The position numbers and the translations under genes are program-made. From assembly GCF_010389155.1 (NCBI RefSeq), contig NC_057762.1, positions 27,898,055 through 27,962,054 on the forward strand: 64,000 nucleotides of DNA. The letters are read 5' to 3'. A model generated the notes under the pieces. It made no database searches, was not told the DNA's origin, and saw only the letters and a program-made list of their open reading frames with translations. Of the stretch, positions 22,373-44,537 are shown one piece after another. This DNA is from Erigeron canadensis. Its lineage: Eukaryota > Streptophyta > Magnoliopsida > Asterales > Asteraceae. Numbering within the stretch: position 1 is the stretch's first letter; each line of letters opens with the position of its first letter.

Positions 22373-23314
22373 GCCGGATTCGTTCATGTGGTTTACCCAT
22401 TTCCGTGGTTTACATCTCTGTTAAGTTTTTTTAAACAAATCCGTCCAAACTTGTCAGATTCTTTGCAAGTTACATCCCTGTGGCTAATGGCGTTATTATT
22501 TGGCTATTAAGTCGATGCACGTGAGCTGCACATGAGGGTAGTTTTGTAATCTGGCACTCACAAACAGCTTTAAAATTGCACGATTTATTCATGTGGTTTG
22601 TCCATTTTAGTGGTTTACATCTATACTCAAGACATCATTTTGATGCATTAAAAACCATAAAAGTAACACAGTGCATAACTAATTATCATTATTTAAGCGT
22701 TTAACAACACATTGATCTGTCAAAAAAAAATCACGTTTTTTGTTGGATGCATTATTTTCTTGATTGGTTTGTGGTGATGGTAATGGTGAGAGCTTGGTGG
22801 TGGTTGATTCCAATGGGGAAACTCATCAATGGGGGATTTTGCATTTTTAACCAACCAGTCAACATGTTTGCTTAGTTGTATACCCAAACGTCGTTTAATT
22901 CGCTGTCAAAAAATCAATGCCGGTTTGCAAATTTTTGAAAAACCCATCAAACTTATTATGGCACGTGATCCCATTTAACGGAAAAAAGTTGACGACATCA
23001 ACCACAGGGATGAAACATGCAACAAATTTGCGTACTTTGGATCTATTCTACGAAAATTCTGAGTAGGAATGTAAACCACTAAAATGGACAAACCACAAGG
23101 ACGAATTGTGCAATTACGAAGTTGTTTGTGGTTGGCAGATTACAAAAATGCCCTCACGTGCATCGACTTAACGGCAAAATAATAACGCCATTAGCTACAG
23201 GGATGTAACTTGCAAAGAATATGCCAAGTTTGGACGGATTTGTTTAAAAAATTTAACAGAGATGTAAACCATGAAAATGGGTAAACCAAAGGAACAAATC
23301 CTGCAATTAACTCT
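22373..23314. mobile_element. Element with about 250-bp terminal inverted repeats
   Basis: The left arm (AGAGTTAATTGCCGGATTCG, then GTGGTTTACCCATTT and GGACTTAAGCC-free filler) is inversely repeated at 23,050-23,314, ending CAATTAACTCT. Both arms share blocks for CATGTGGTTT(A/G)(C/T)CCAT, TTACATC(C/T)CTGT, GGCGTTATTATTT and GTCGATGCACGTGA. The middle holds a half-copy of the 15,071 hairpin MITE (22,627-22,755). It has no transposase, and its target duplication is not clear. Class is unassigned, with non-autonomous DNA transposon likely. Confidence 0.65.
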
Positions 23315-24184
23315 TTATTTTAACTAAAGTTTATCTTTGTACTTTTAATTTTTATTTGATTATGTATACCCATTTTCTAAAGTAAATACAAAATTTTAAT
23401 GACGATTAGGTGGTATCAAATCTATTAGGGTATTCAAATTTCATACGTTTTGTAAAATATTAATTTTCATTCTATATGTAAGACTAATATAATAATTACA
23501 TAAAGATTAGATAGATAATTTTGTTAGTTGTTTTCAATAATTGTTCGTCATACTAAAAACTACTTATTTGAGATTATAGATAGTTTTTAAATTACGATAT
23601 TATAAATATTTAACTTGTCATTAATTATCTTTAATATATAAACATTTTCAGCCGCTATTCCATTTTCAACCGCTACTCGTTAGGATCAACATTTAATTTT
23701 ATACGGTCAATTTATAAAAAATATAATTAACATATACATTGTATAAGTAATATTTGATACAAATATTTTTTAAAATAATAATATTATTAACTTTCAATAT
23801 GTTTTATTTATAACTATTTATTATATTATGAATTAAAATGTTTACCCTGCATATTACGCGAAAAATAATCTAAATAAGACTAATAACATGTATACGTTGA
23901 TATTTGTATAAAAAAAATGATAAATACTTATAAAGATTAGCTTAACAATCTTTCTAAAACTATAATAATGTGACATGTATCCATTAATTCTATTTTTTAA
24001 ATTATCTTTTGATTTTTTTATAAGTTATGAATTTTTGAACTATGTTACGAGTATTCATTTCTCATTTGTATAAAACCGTAAAAGAAAAAAAGCGTATAAT
24101 TTAGGTAGGTCCCATATCCAACAATGGCACACCTTGTTGGGTTGTTGTTGTTTAGATGAGCTGGTACTTGCTCTATTCTCCCTC
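23315..24184. other. Upstream region of GLT1, no gene seen
   Basis: Very AT-rich, without a coding region. The last 100 bp (GGTAGGTCCCATATCC onward) becomes less AT-rich and leads into the GLT1 core promoter. Confidence 0.5.
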
Positions 24185-24191
24185 TATAAAT
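24185..24191 (+). promoter_or_regulatory. TATA box of GLT1
   Basis: TATAAAT lies in the context CCCTCTATAAATTCACCTCACC. It is followed at the expected distance by a CT-rich leader typical of plant 5' UTRs (CTCTCTCTC at 24,228-24,300). The transcription start is expected near 24,215-24,225, giving a leader of roughly 340 nt. Confidence 0.6.
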
Positions 24192-24214
24192 TCACCTCAC
24201 CACCCACCTCGTCG

Positions 24215-24457
24215 ATGAAAAAAAGAACCTCCTCTCTCTCACACTCTCTCTGTGTGTCATATATATACATACATATATCTGTATCTCTCTCTCTCTCTCA
24301 CTCATTCTCTCTTTGTGTCATATATATCCACATACCCAGCCGTCTCCCCTATTTAGTCGGCTGCTTTTCGGTTTTTTCCGTTTTAATCTTTCCTATATTT
24401 ACTCTAACTAAATTAAATATATTCTATCCATATCAATCAAATCAAATCCAGATCTGA
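24215..24457 (+). other. Possible upstream ORF in the GLT1 leader (80 codons)
   Basis: An ATG at 24,215 opens a frame to the stop at 24,455-24,457, before the main ATG at 24,559. The peptide (MKKRTSSLSHSLCVSYIYIH...) reads the CT/TA repeats and is not a known protein. Its ATG sits right at the predicted transcription start, so it may not be in the mRNA. Confidence 0.25.
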
Positions 24458-24558
24458 TTATTATCTGATAAAAACACTAAACATTTAACACTTTCAAACC
24501 ACCAAAAAAGAAAAAAAACAAAACATTTAGCTGGCAACAGAGGCTGTTAATAACAATA

Positions 24559-35422
<10,864 letters not shown>

Positions 35423-35574
35423 TAGGCACACAAAAGATAATATTATTATTATTAAAAAAAGAGGGTTATAGAGGGGGTTATGTGTGGAAAGTTTAGTTTT
35501 ATATGTTGTTCTGCTCTTCTGTTTATAGCCTTTTTTTTTTACCTATTGGTTACTGCTTGTTTGAACTTTAAACA

Positions 35575-35580
35575 AATAAA
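35575..35580 (+). terminator. Polyadenylation signal of GLT1
   Basis: AATAAA lies 153 bp after the stop codon, following T-rich sequence and a TTATTATTATTA stretch. It fits a plant near-upstream element. Confidence 0.5.
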
Positions 35581-36032
35581 TGTACAGACGAGTCTGTTCT
35601 TTTTGTTATTTATGGAAAGGTAGCTTTGGCATTTCAGTAAGCAATATGATTATTGGCAATCTTTTTTGTGTGATATTACAGTCTTAAGAGGTTTAGTTAT
35701 GAAGTCATTTGGGAATGTGTTTTGCCTAGCCAAACATGAAAGCTAGTGGTTGCAAACTTGCAATGTTAATTTTTGTGGCATGTGTTCAGAAAGTGTATTT
35801 TCAATAGAAATCTGTCTCCCGAATGACATGTTTTTAGTAGAAGCTTGAGTAAATTCTCTCTCTTGCAACGGTAAGAGTTGCTGACCGAGAAAATGTAAGC
35901 TTTGGGCTTTATCTTGTAGTATTACACTACAACCACGTCCCACAAAAATGGTGAAGGGTCAGAAATGGTTATACTCTAGTTTGCCAGCCATGATCAAAAG
36001 GTACTTTTTGAAGCCGTTTTGAAGTCAAGATG

Positions 36033-36334
36033 ATTAGCCCAGAGGTACGAGACTAGGCGATCGCTTTAGGTCTCCAAATTTTCAAGGCCTCAATATTTTG
36101 TATATTAGACTTAATGTTTGGATTTATGACTAAGTATCATTATACAATTTACATTGCAGTAACGTCTTTTTAGTTTTTGTATCAATATCTACATCTTTTT
36201 TATTACTAGTAGTTAAATAACAAAAGTTGAGCTACTTTTTTTTTGTTACTTTAATTTATATCGTAATGGATTAGGTCTCCAAAATTGATTTCGTTTGAAG
36301 CCTCTACAAACTTTGAGCCGCCACTGATTAGCCC
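36033..36334. mobile_element. hAT-type MITE, 286 bp, with 8-bp target duplication
   Basis: ATTAGCCC flanks the element on both sides (36,033-36,040 and 36,327-36,334). Its ends read (C)AGAGGT and GCCACTG, matching the CAG(A/T)GG type ends of hAT elements. The inside is non-coding. It lies between GLT1 and SDHAF4. Confidence 0.7.
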
Positions 36335-36733
36335 GTTAGTATGGGATGTGAACTATGGACATTGCCTCGGGGTAGAGGTGAAAGTGTCTGTTTTCTCACC
36401 CCACATGTATAACTCGAAAATGAGAGTGTCAGATCGATTGGATTAACTATTTACAATTTGTTTGTGGTAAGATGTAAAAAAGTAGTACTAATATACCATT
36501 TGTCATATGGCATGAATGTTACCCAAGTATAATTTATCAAAACAGAAATTAAGTTAGTGAAGTATAGCTTCTATTGAGTAATTTATCATGGATCCATTAA
36601 CGTGGCAACAAAAACCATGTCATCCAAATTAAGCCACGTCACCCAACCACGTAAATAAAGCCAAAGCATATACGAGTAACACACATTTACGTTTATATTT
36701 CAAAGAAAAGAGAAGAAAAAAAGGAAAATCGCA

Positions 36734-37051
36734 ATGTCTAACCTGCGCCGCCTAATCTCATCACCGTCACCGGCACCGCCGGCGGCAACAATCATCTCCA
36801 CCGTCGTCCGATCGTCGAACACTTTAAGCCGATTAATTTCTACTTCAACTGAAAACATTCAAACCGACAAAAACGAAGAAGATCAGATGAAACAAGCAGT
36901 TGCAGATGATGATCATGAAAGCAAACAAGAAGTTGAAGATGAAGATGAACCTGATATCAATAAAGAAACCGGTGAAATCGGAGGTCCACGTGGCCCCGAA
37001 CCTACTCGATTTGGTGATTGGGAACGTAACGGCCGTTGCTCTGATTTTTAA
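36734..37051 (+). CDS. SDHAF4: Succinate dehydrogenase assembly factor 4, mitochondrial
   Basis: A single-exon 105-residue protein. The C-terminus [20 protein letters not shown], followed by SDF, is the hallmark of the SDHAF4/Sdh8 (DUF1674) family. This factor binds FAD-loaded SdhA in the matrix, protects it from autoxidation and helps form the SdhA-SdhB dimer of complex II. Residues 1-40 are rich in Arg, Ser and Ala with few acids ([16 protein letters not shown]), as in a mitochondrial presequence. The middle (45-80) is highly acidic and poorly conserved. Start: the ATG at 36,734 follows an A-rich leader and gives the expected length. ACGT-core sites (CCACGTCAC, CCACGTAA) lie about 85-100 bp upstream. 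The gene is complete and has no introns. Confidence 0.93.
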   Translation: MSNLRRLISSPSPAPPAATIISTVVRSSNTLSRLISTSTENIQTDKNEEDQMKQAVADDDHESKQEVEDEDEPDINKETGEIGGPRGPEPTRFGDWERNGRCSDF

Positions 37052-37130
37052 GCTTATTTTGTTACCATAATTTATGCGAATTGTGATTCAAATTATAATA
37101 AAGTTAGGGTTTATGCGATTGCTTTGCTCA

Positions 37131-37166
<36 letters not shown>

Positions 37167-37180
37167 ATATATATATATAT
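37131..37180 (+). repeat. (CT)n(TA)n compound microsatellite
   Basis: About ten CT units are followed by TA units with one AATA interruption, just downstream of SDHAF4 and probably within its 3' flank. Confidence 0.9.
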
Positions 37181-39366
37181 TTGTTGTATATTTGTTGTAC
37201 TGTAATGTGATTATATCTACATAGCCTTACATTTAAGTTTCAATTTCCATTTCCTTTCACAATAGAAGGATTTTTAGCTTATTAAACAAAAATCACACAA
37301 ATATTTGTTTTGTTGATTTATCTTAATTGGAACGCTTGTATCGCAGTGTATTTAATGTTATATGTATATATGTATCTAATAGAAGTTCACATATGTCAAG
37401 TTAAGTTGTACATACATTAGCAATATTTGAAAGTATGAATACGCCGAGCATCATCAAAAGGTTATAGTATACGGTTTAGGCTTGACCTATAATTATTTCT
37501 ATAAGCAATCTTGTTAAGGAGGTGTTATGTTGGCTTTAGCAGTAATATTGCTGGTTAATCAACTCGAACAGCTCTCGTTTACATTGTTCAGTCCTTAGGT
37601 GGTTTTAGTGGTCCGGTAGCCTTATCACCTTAATCAAACATATCTGTACATGTTTCATACCCTGATTGGTAGTTTAGTCTTTCGAAATCTCGCGTTAGAT
37701 ATGAGGTATTAGCCACTGAAATCATGTTGTTTTAGTGTGTTAAATATGTTCCATAGTCGGCTTTAAGCCTAATAATCGATTGTTAGCTGAATATATAATG
37801 ACCTTACACTTTAACGTCGATGATCAAATATGCTTGTCTGGGGGTGGTGAAACTGTAGTGTTGATTTGCATACAAGGTAAGCAAATGCCTGGCATTACAG
37901 TTAATTATGTTGAGCTGTCCATTGGAGTAGATTGAACATACGTATTATTCTGGATTGACACTTAGTGTACGTAAAACATGAAAGAAAAACGCCATGTTTA
38001 CGGAACTCACACTTCATTTATGCACAACCCATTATCTCTGTTGTTCATCCTAATATCTGATCCCTCACTAGTTGAGTCTTGTGATTTCCTGAAGTGACAT
38101 ATGGCTTTATATATTTGTGTTCCATATGTAATCGAAATCAGGTTAACGAACAATAAATGACTTGAACCAGTGGACTCACCAGACTTCTTGAAACATGAAC
38201 TAATTAATCACAGTTTCCTAATATGTAGTTTCGGATTGTAAGCCGATATGTGATTTAGTTCTTGTTCCCTGTTTAATAGGGAGTAATGAGGAAGTGGTGA
38301 TTTGTGATTTTGACTTACTATAAAGATTCAATTCTTGTTATGGTATGTATCTGAGCTTGTGACATTTAACATGGTTTAACAAAAAAATAGTTTGTACAGT
38401 ACATTAAGTTATAGACATTGTATAGTTTGGAACTTCGGATATAGGATAAAACGGGAAACTGCTGCTCAGTAGGTTGTATGGAATGTGGAACCTGGGGGGT
38501 TCGGCTATTTGCAGGGCTGGATGTGATTATCGTAACCTTGGAAACGGGTCAAAAGGAAGTATGTTTGTATGTCAGGCATGTTCATTTTGCTTAAGTAGTA
38601 CTAGGCTTTAGATGGTTGTTTCCTAAATGTAGTAGAACTCTGTTCAAGGACAGGATATGAAGTAGGAACCAGTGGACTCATTTACTAGAGTGCTTTAAAC
38701 ATCAATTAATAGAGCTAAATTCTCCTAAGTATGCTAACTCACTTTGTATTTCGGCTAAAGTATCTTCTGACTGACAACCATGTATGTGTTCCCTTTGTTC
38801 GATATGTTGACATTGTTTTAGTGTAATAGCTCGAAATATCGGTAAAGGACATCAATATAGGAATGCGAAAGGTTTTCTACTTGACATTTTTTCCATATAC
38901 TTTCAAGGATTTCACCAGACATTCTAAAGGCACATATTCTGATATATTGACCTTCCAACGTGTTTCAACAATCAAGACACTGTACAGGGCCTTTGTAACC
39001 CTCTATAACTGCTCATTACCAAAGACAAAAAATTGGTCCTAAGAATGAAGCATCATACCTGGAAGAAGAGGGGGTTTCACTGTTCTGACATGAAGATGAG
39101 CGTACGATTTGTTTCTAGTTAGGACATATGTTTTTAAGACAGATGCAACAAATATAAAACATCTCGACTTAAATTCCAATTTTGAAAGTGTATAGACTAT
39201 CTAAATTGCTTCTCTATGTAGTGTCGAAACCGGAATTGAAAGTGACATGAAATACAATTTTTTAACGCTAACTTTGTATTTGCATTTTAGCAGTTCTTAA
39301 TTAAATTATTATATTTTTGTCGTTTTTAAGAGTTTGACAGTTCCTAATTCCTGTTTAATCGCACAC

Positions 39367-39503
39367 AAACACCCTATAAGGTCATCATGATAGAAATCTT
39401 TAAGAACTTTAGACTTAGCTATATTGACCAGACTTATTATTATTTTTTACCCGTTACATATACAAACACCCTATAAGGTCATCATGATAGAAATCTTTAA
39501 GAA
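39367..39503 (+). repeat. Direct repeat of about 40 bp, two copies
   Basis: CAAACACCCTATAAGGTCAT plus CATGATAGAAATCTTTAAGA occurs near 39,366-39,405 and again near 39,464-39,503. The two copies are almost identical and separated by about 60 bp. Confidence 0.8.
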
Positions 39504-39685
39504 ACTAGTCTATTGGTCTAGCTTTATAAAGAAATGAATATTAATGCTAAAAAAGTACCTTGATGAATCTGTTAGGATATTGAACTTGAAATCCAAGTTG
39601 GCAACTGCATAGACTAGACGTTATAGTTGGAAGTTTGTATCAAGGTTAGGTTGAGGCGATGATGTATCTAATTCAAACACAACCC

Positions 39686-40118
39686 ATTAGGTCAATCAGT
39701 GGCGGAACCAGGATTCGAAGTGACCCGTAGCACAAATTTTTTTTACCACTAGCCTTGTATTGTCGTAAAGTACCGACAAAGGCTAGATTGTTATAGTTTT
39801 TAGCAATTTTAAGATTTTTTTGGTTCTTTTTAACGGTTCTAAGAGTGAGGTGTTTTTTTTTTTTTTTTTTTTTTTTTTCATTTTCATACTTTCCATTTCT
39901 CATTTAGATGCACAAGTATGTATTTATAAGTTTAATTGTTAGAAAAATCTTTTTAAAGTTTAGAGTTAGTTACATTGACAGGTTTCCTATATTATTTTGA
40001 CCCGTAACACTCATAAAGATTACATCACTTTCGAAAACAAATTATACTACATCGATTTAGCAGACCCGTAGCCTGGGCTATCCCTAATTACAATGTGGTT
40101 CCGCCTATTAGGTCAATC
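39686..40118. mobile_element. Non-autonomous element, 409 bp, with 12-bp flanking duplication
   Basis: ATTAGGTCAATC is present at 39,686-39,697 and 40,107-40,118. The ends of the enclosed sequence are inverted (AGTGGCGGAACC and GGTTCCGCCT). It contains a T26 run at 39,853-39,878 and no real gene. The GTGGCGGAACCA end is common in plant DNA transposons. The length of the duplication points to a Mutator-like mechanism rather than hAT, but this is inference. Confidence 0.7.
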
Positions 40119-40816
40119 GTGAGAAAAATAATTTCTACAAGAATCTAAGCACATTGAATCATGTAGCCTAAACCAGGCCATATGACCATTTATAGTAACA
40201 TGTTGACTTGTTGAGGGTGTTAAACGAGATTTTTATGAAAAATGTATGGTCTTTAAATATATGACTTCCACCCTTTCAAAAAAATAATAATATAACTTCC
40301 CACTACATATAACATCAAATAATTTAGTGGGCCAACCCATTTATATATACTAAAATTGAAAACTTTATATATAGTGGGCAAACCCATTTATATATACTAA
40401 AATCGAAAACTTTCCATGGTACTCAACTCAACCCAAAACTCCCCATGAAAAAGTTAGGTTAGGGTTGGGTATTTTTAAGTCGTCAATCGGGCAATTTGTC
40501 AACACGTTAACCGATTTTTTTTTTAAATTACAACATCTATTTTAAATAAACCAATATTAAAGTAAAACAAATAGAGAATCATTTTCTCTTTAACTGAAAT
40601 CACTGTAAATCATGAAAACTTTTAGGTATTAATTTAATATATATACTTACTCACTATGAATATTTGAACATCAGTTTTACCATAATCTAATAATCATGAT
40701 CTTATTTTATTTGTTTTACTTTAATGTATGGTTTCATCAATCAGATACCTTTTTCACCGAATATTTAATAAGAAATTTACATATATGTATCCGTTGTATA
40801 TATCACCTTATCTAAA

Positions 40817-41029
40817 TATAATTTAGGGGAACGGTTAGGTAAAGCATGCAGTACCTATCTTAGGTAAAACAGGGGGAGATTATGTAAAATTTAGATGGAG
40901 GTTATGTAAAATTCAGGGGGAGGTATGTATGCTTATCAAACTCAAAGGTTTAATTTGTAACTTTTTTTAAAGTGGCAGTACCTAAGCTTAGATAAAATCT
41001 GCGGTACAGATCATTTTCCCTATAATTTA
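40817..41029 (-). mobile_element. MITE copy 2, 195 bp, with perfect 9-bp target duplication
   Basis: TATAATTTA flanks both sides (40,817-40,825 and 41,021-41,029). The enclosed 195 bp begins GGGGAACGG, ends ATTTTCCC, and is the inverse of the 20,021-20,221 copy. A 9-bp duplication is diagnostic of Mutator-type insertion. Confidence 0.8.
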
Positions 41030-41920
41030 TACTCACGTCTAAAATTCACAATTTTATCCTCTACATTTTATTTTTTAATCTTATGTTCTTCTCTCTCATT
41101 TTATTTAGAAAAATCATGTACAATTTACAGTGAGTAATATCTTCTTATCTAGAAAGAATTTACACCCTAACGTTTAAAATTTACAATTTCATCATCATAA
41201 TTTGATCAGAAACAACTCGCCAACCCAATAAAATGCTTGAATCATGTGTTAACTAGGTCATTGGGTTAGGTTCGATTAATAGGTCGTAAGTTAGAGTTAA
41301 CTAAAACTTGTAATGGGTCAAGTTAGAATCGGCAATCCGTGACAAACCGAACCCCTGACCAACTGACAGCACTAGGTACACCGTACACTACCATGAACCG
41401 ATCAGATGTATTATTTTGTTGAAAATGGTATTGTTTAACGACTTGAACATTTTTTTTTGTCCTATTCCGATATTAATTATCTTTTAGATTATGGGTCCTG
41501 TATCTTTCTTTTGTTTCCATCTCTTCGACATTGATTACATTTCGATACGGTACATGGAATTTGTTTGATCCATTCATCTCTTTCTTTGTCAAGAGCCAAC
41601 ATTTATAAGAGTAGTTTATTTGAAAGTAGTGACTAACATTCAATGTTTGTAAAGCAGTCATTTATTAGATAATGATCTACCTGTTGAAGCTACTTCCTGG
41701 TAGCCATCGATTATATTTTGAAGCATTTGTGTTGAAATATTTGTTAAAAAAATAATAATATTTCGACCATTTGAATCAGAGCTTAGACATCACCCATGTA
41801 TGTTGTTACCAGAACACTAAAAATATCATTCCGTTTATAGACTTTTGGTCAAACTTCCTTTTATCATTTAATTGAGCAGACACCTAATTGGCTTACGTAC
41901 AATGCCAAAAATCACGAACT

Positions 41921-42285
41921 AATTGTAGTTATACTCGTACATGAGTATTAGCTCAATGGTTGAAATATCATCCCTTTATCCATGAGGTTTTAAGTTCAAG
42001 CTTTAGGGAGAACATAAGGAAGTCCCTTTATGAAGGCTTGACTTGGGTATACCCATGTTCAAGTCTGAGTGGGTAGGGTTTACCTCTATTGATCGTCGAC
42101 ATGTCTTCGGACGAATTAATATGGGGTGTTTCCCCCTATTGGGTATTTAAAATAAGCAATTCTACTTTGAGGGAACTCTCTAGCGTGGACCCGGTTATGG
42201 CAACGTATGGTAGACCTTCCGCTGTCGAATCGCGACACGAAGTTTCCAGCGAAATTCACCTTTAAAAAAAAATTGTAGTTATACT
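41921..42285 (+). mobile_element. tRNA-derived SINE, 335 bp, with 15-bp target duplication
   Basis: AATTGTAGTTATACT flanks it exactly (41,921-41,935 and 42,271-42,285). The body starts with a pol III A-box-like TAGCTCAATGGTTG (41,949-41,962) and a B-box-like AGTTCAAGC (41,993-42,001) at tRNA-like spacing. It ends in an A-rich tail (TTTAAAAAAA) against the right duplication. This is the structure of a SINE inserted by target-primed reverse transcription. Confidence 0.8.
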
Positions 42286-42489
42286 TTAGCATTATTTTCT
42301 TTGACTTTTCTCTATCAACTAAATTTTAAATAATTAATATGATAATAAAAACATAGTGCATATAATAATTGTTAAAATTCTGATAAAAATTGAGACACAA
42401 GTAATACTTTACCAAGTAAATATTTCATTCAATGTATTTCTAAGTAGATAATTTTTGGTGGACGAATATAGTAGTATTTAAAATGTTAA

Positions 42490-42570
42490 TAATACTTAAA
42501 GACAGTTGTTAGTTTAACATTGGGTTCGATAATACTTAAAATAGTTGTTAGTTTAACACTGGGTTCGAGT
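42490..42570 (+). repeat. Short tandem duplication (about 40 bp unit)
   Basis: AGTTGTTAGTTTAACA(T/C)TGG followed by GTTCGA occurs twice, at about 42,504 and 42,543, with an AATACTTAAA link. Confidence 0.7.
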
Positions 42571-42649
42571 TTCAACAAGATAAATTATTCTTATTTGATG
42601 AGTTAAATGTGAATCTCTTCATCGACATGGATCTTTAATTGGGGCAAAT

Positions 42650-43384
42650 CCAATTAAGGTATGTTTCGTTGGAAGCTTTTAAGAGCTTCAAACTATAAGT
42701 TTTTACCGGAAAATTCTTATCTAATAAAAAGCTTTGATTGAAAGAGCTTGAAACTTTTAATCCTGAGAAAAAGCTCGTTTTCTAAACACTACTCCTAGCG
42801 TTTCACAAAGCTGGAAGCTTTTCATTCGTAAATTTACCTAACTAACCTTTCTTTTCATTCATTTACGTAATACTTATTGATAGTTGATAGTGATGGGTGT
42901 TTATCTGACTCGCCACAATGAAAATATTTATATTTATATTTGTATATGCGTTTTATACATAAAAGTATTAAATCACAACTTGCATGTAATTACAAGTAAC
43001 ATATTACACAACAGATTTCTAGTATTTTTATTTCTATTTGTAACATTATCATTTTGTAATTGTACTTGTTATTAAGTATCTCATTTTTTATGTATTTTAT
43101 GTATATGTTTATGTGGGAAATAAGTTAATTTTTTTTTATGTATTATATATGTAGGAAAAAAAACTAATTTATTTTTAGTTAAATAACTTATATATAATAG
43201 CATATGTTTAGTATTAAATCTTTTAACTTATTACGTCTATTTTTGACATTTTATACATTTTATTAAAGCTTTAGCTAATTTGTCAAACACCAAAATATAT
43301 ATCTAAAAAGCTTTAGCTATCAGTTACAGCTAACAGCTTTTAGCTACCAACTACCAGTTAGTTTTATTAAACATACCCAATATA
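42650..43384. mobile_element. hAT-like non-autonomous element, about 719 bp
   Basis: The left end GGTATGTTTCGTTGGAAGC and right end ..AAACATAC are inverted, with repeated AGCTTTTAGC motifs near both ends. The flanks CCAATTAA (42,650-42,657) and CCAATATA (43,377-43,384) agree at 6 of 8 positions, as expected for an aged 8-bp hAT duplication. The 63-codon ORF inside is not a gene. Confidence 0.55.
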
Positions 43385-44537
43385 TACTATAATTCTTTAA
43401 ATCACAGCTTAATTTTTTTTTTTAACTAAGTACATATGTTTGGAATTATTGTTACGGAGTATTATATAAGGGGAACTATTGTTACGGAGTATTATGTTCA
43501 GGAATTATTGTTAATTTTTGTTGTATAAATATCACTCCCTTATATACGACGATGGATCTCTATATTCTTAAAAGTCGGAAAAGTCGACAACTGTCAAACA
43601 AAATCAATAAAATATTGGATGCAAGATGATGAGTTATAGCTTTTGTAGTTTAAACCGCCACCTGATCACTTCCAAAGCCTTCATTTCTGGACCAGCTTAT
43701 ATTGCGCCAAACAAACCGCTTTCTCCTTTTATCATTTACAACAATACGAAAAATCAAACATAAACAAATACATGTGGGTCATGGGTCATGGAATACCTGT
43801 AGCTAATTACTAGATATGATTAAATATCAGCTATCATGTATCATAAATCAGAACCAAATATTCAATAATATGAAAATGTTATATGTAATTGAAAGAATGT
43901 AAACGAAAGATCCGTTGGTTTAGCTAAATAATAAACAAGTACACAACTTTTGGTCATTCATTTATATACATGAACGATTCATATAACTTATCTACAAATG
44001 AAAATAAATAAATAAATAAATGGTGAGAACCTTCTGGTCTCATGTAACATGTTGATACTCCAAACACGCACACTGCATGTGATGGAACTCATACCAAGTG
44101 TGAAGCACAAATTATTTTTCCACTTGCTTTTGATAAGATTTGAACTTATATTTCCCCGACCCACTTGCAGTCTTTATCACATAAGATCATGCAGTCACAT
44201 CGTGACATTACCGGAACAACTGGTACGTACTTATTCACAAATGTTCAAAAGTTTGTTTGTAAAGGTTAATTTGTTAAGCCTTTCGCTTAATTATATTCAT
44301 TTGTAACTTTTTCTTTTACACCTAGCTATCTATAGCTTTTTAAGATTTTATATATATGTTTGTAATGTTAAACTTATATCAAGATGTTACTTGTTATCGA
44401 GTATTATTTATCTTGCACTCGTTTTTGTTCGTTTTTCAAAAGAACGTACGTGAACAATTCTTCGTTCGAGTATACATAATTTGTTATGAAAATTTTTCAT
44501 TAAGTTAAAACAAGTAAACATGAACAAGGTGGATCTT
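43385..44537. other. Intergenic, no gene seen
   Basis: AT-rich. A duplicated GTTACGGAGTATTA lies at about 43,453 and 43,482. The ORF at 44,049-44,306 has no recognisable content. Confidence 0.5.

Larger units (their letters stand above)
37052..39685. other. Intergenic, no gene seen
   Basis: After a CT/TA microsatellite, the stretch 37,430-39,350 is more balanced in base composition than other spacers here, yet lacks long ORFs. It could hold the remains of a gene or a non-coding transcript. No domain is recognised. A short direct repeat lies at 39,367-39,500. Confidence 0.4.

Noticed and set aside
41949..42003. Functional tRNA gene
   Set aside because: A and B boxes are present, but the rest does not form a cloverleaf I can pair, and the 15-bp duplications plus A-tail show a SINE.
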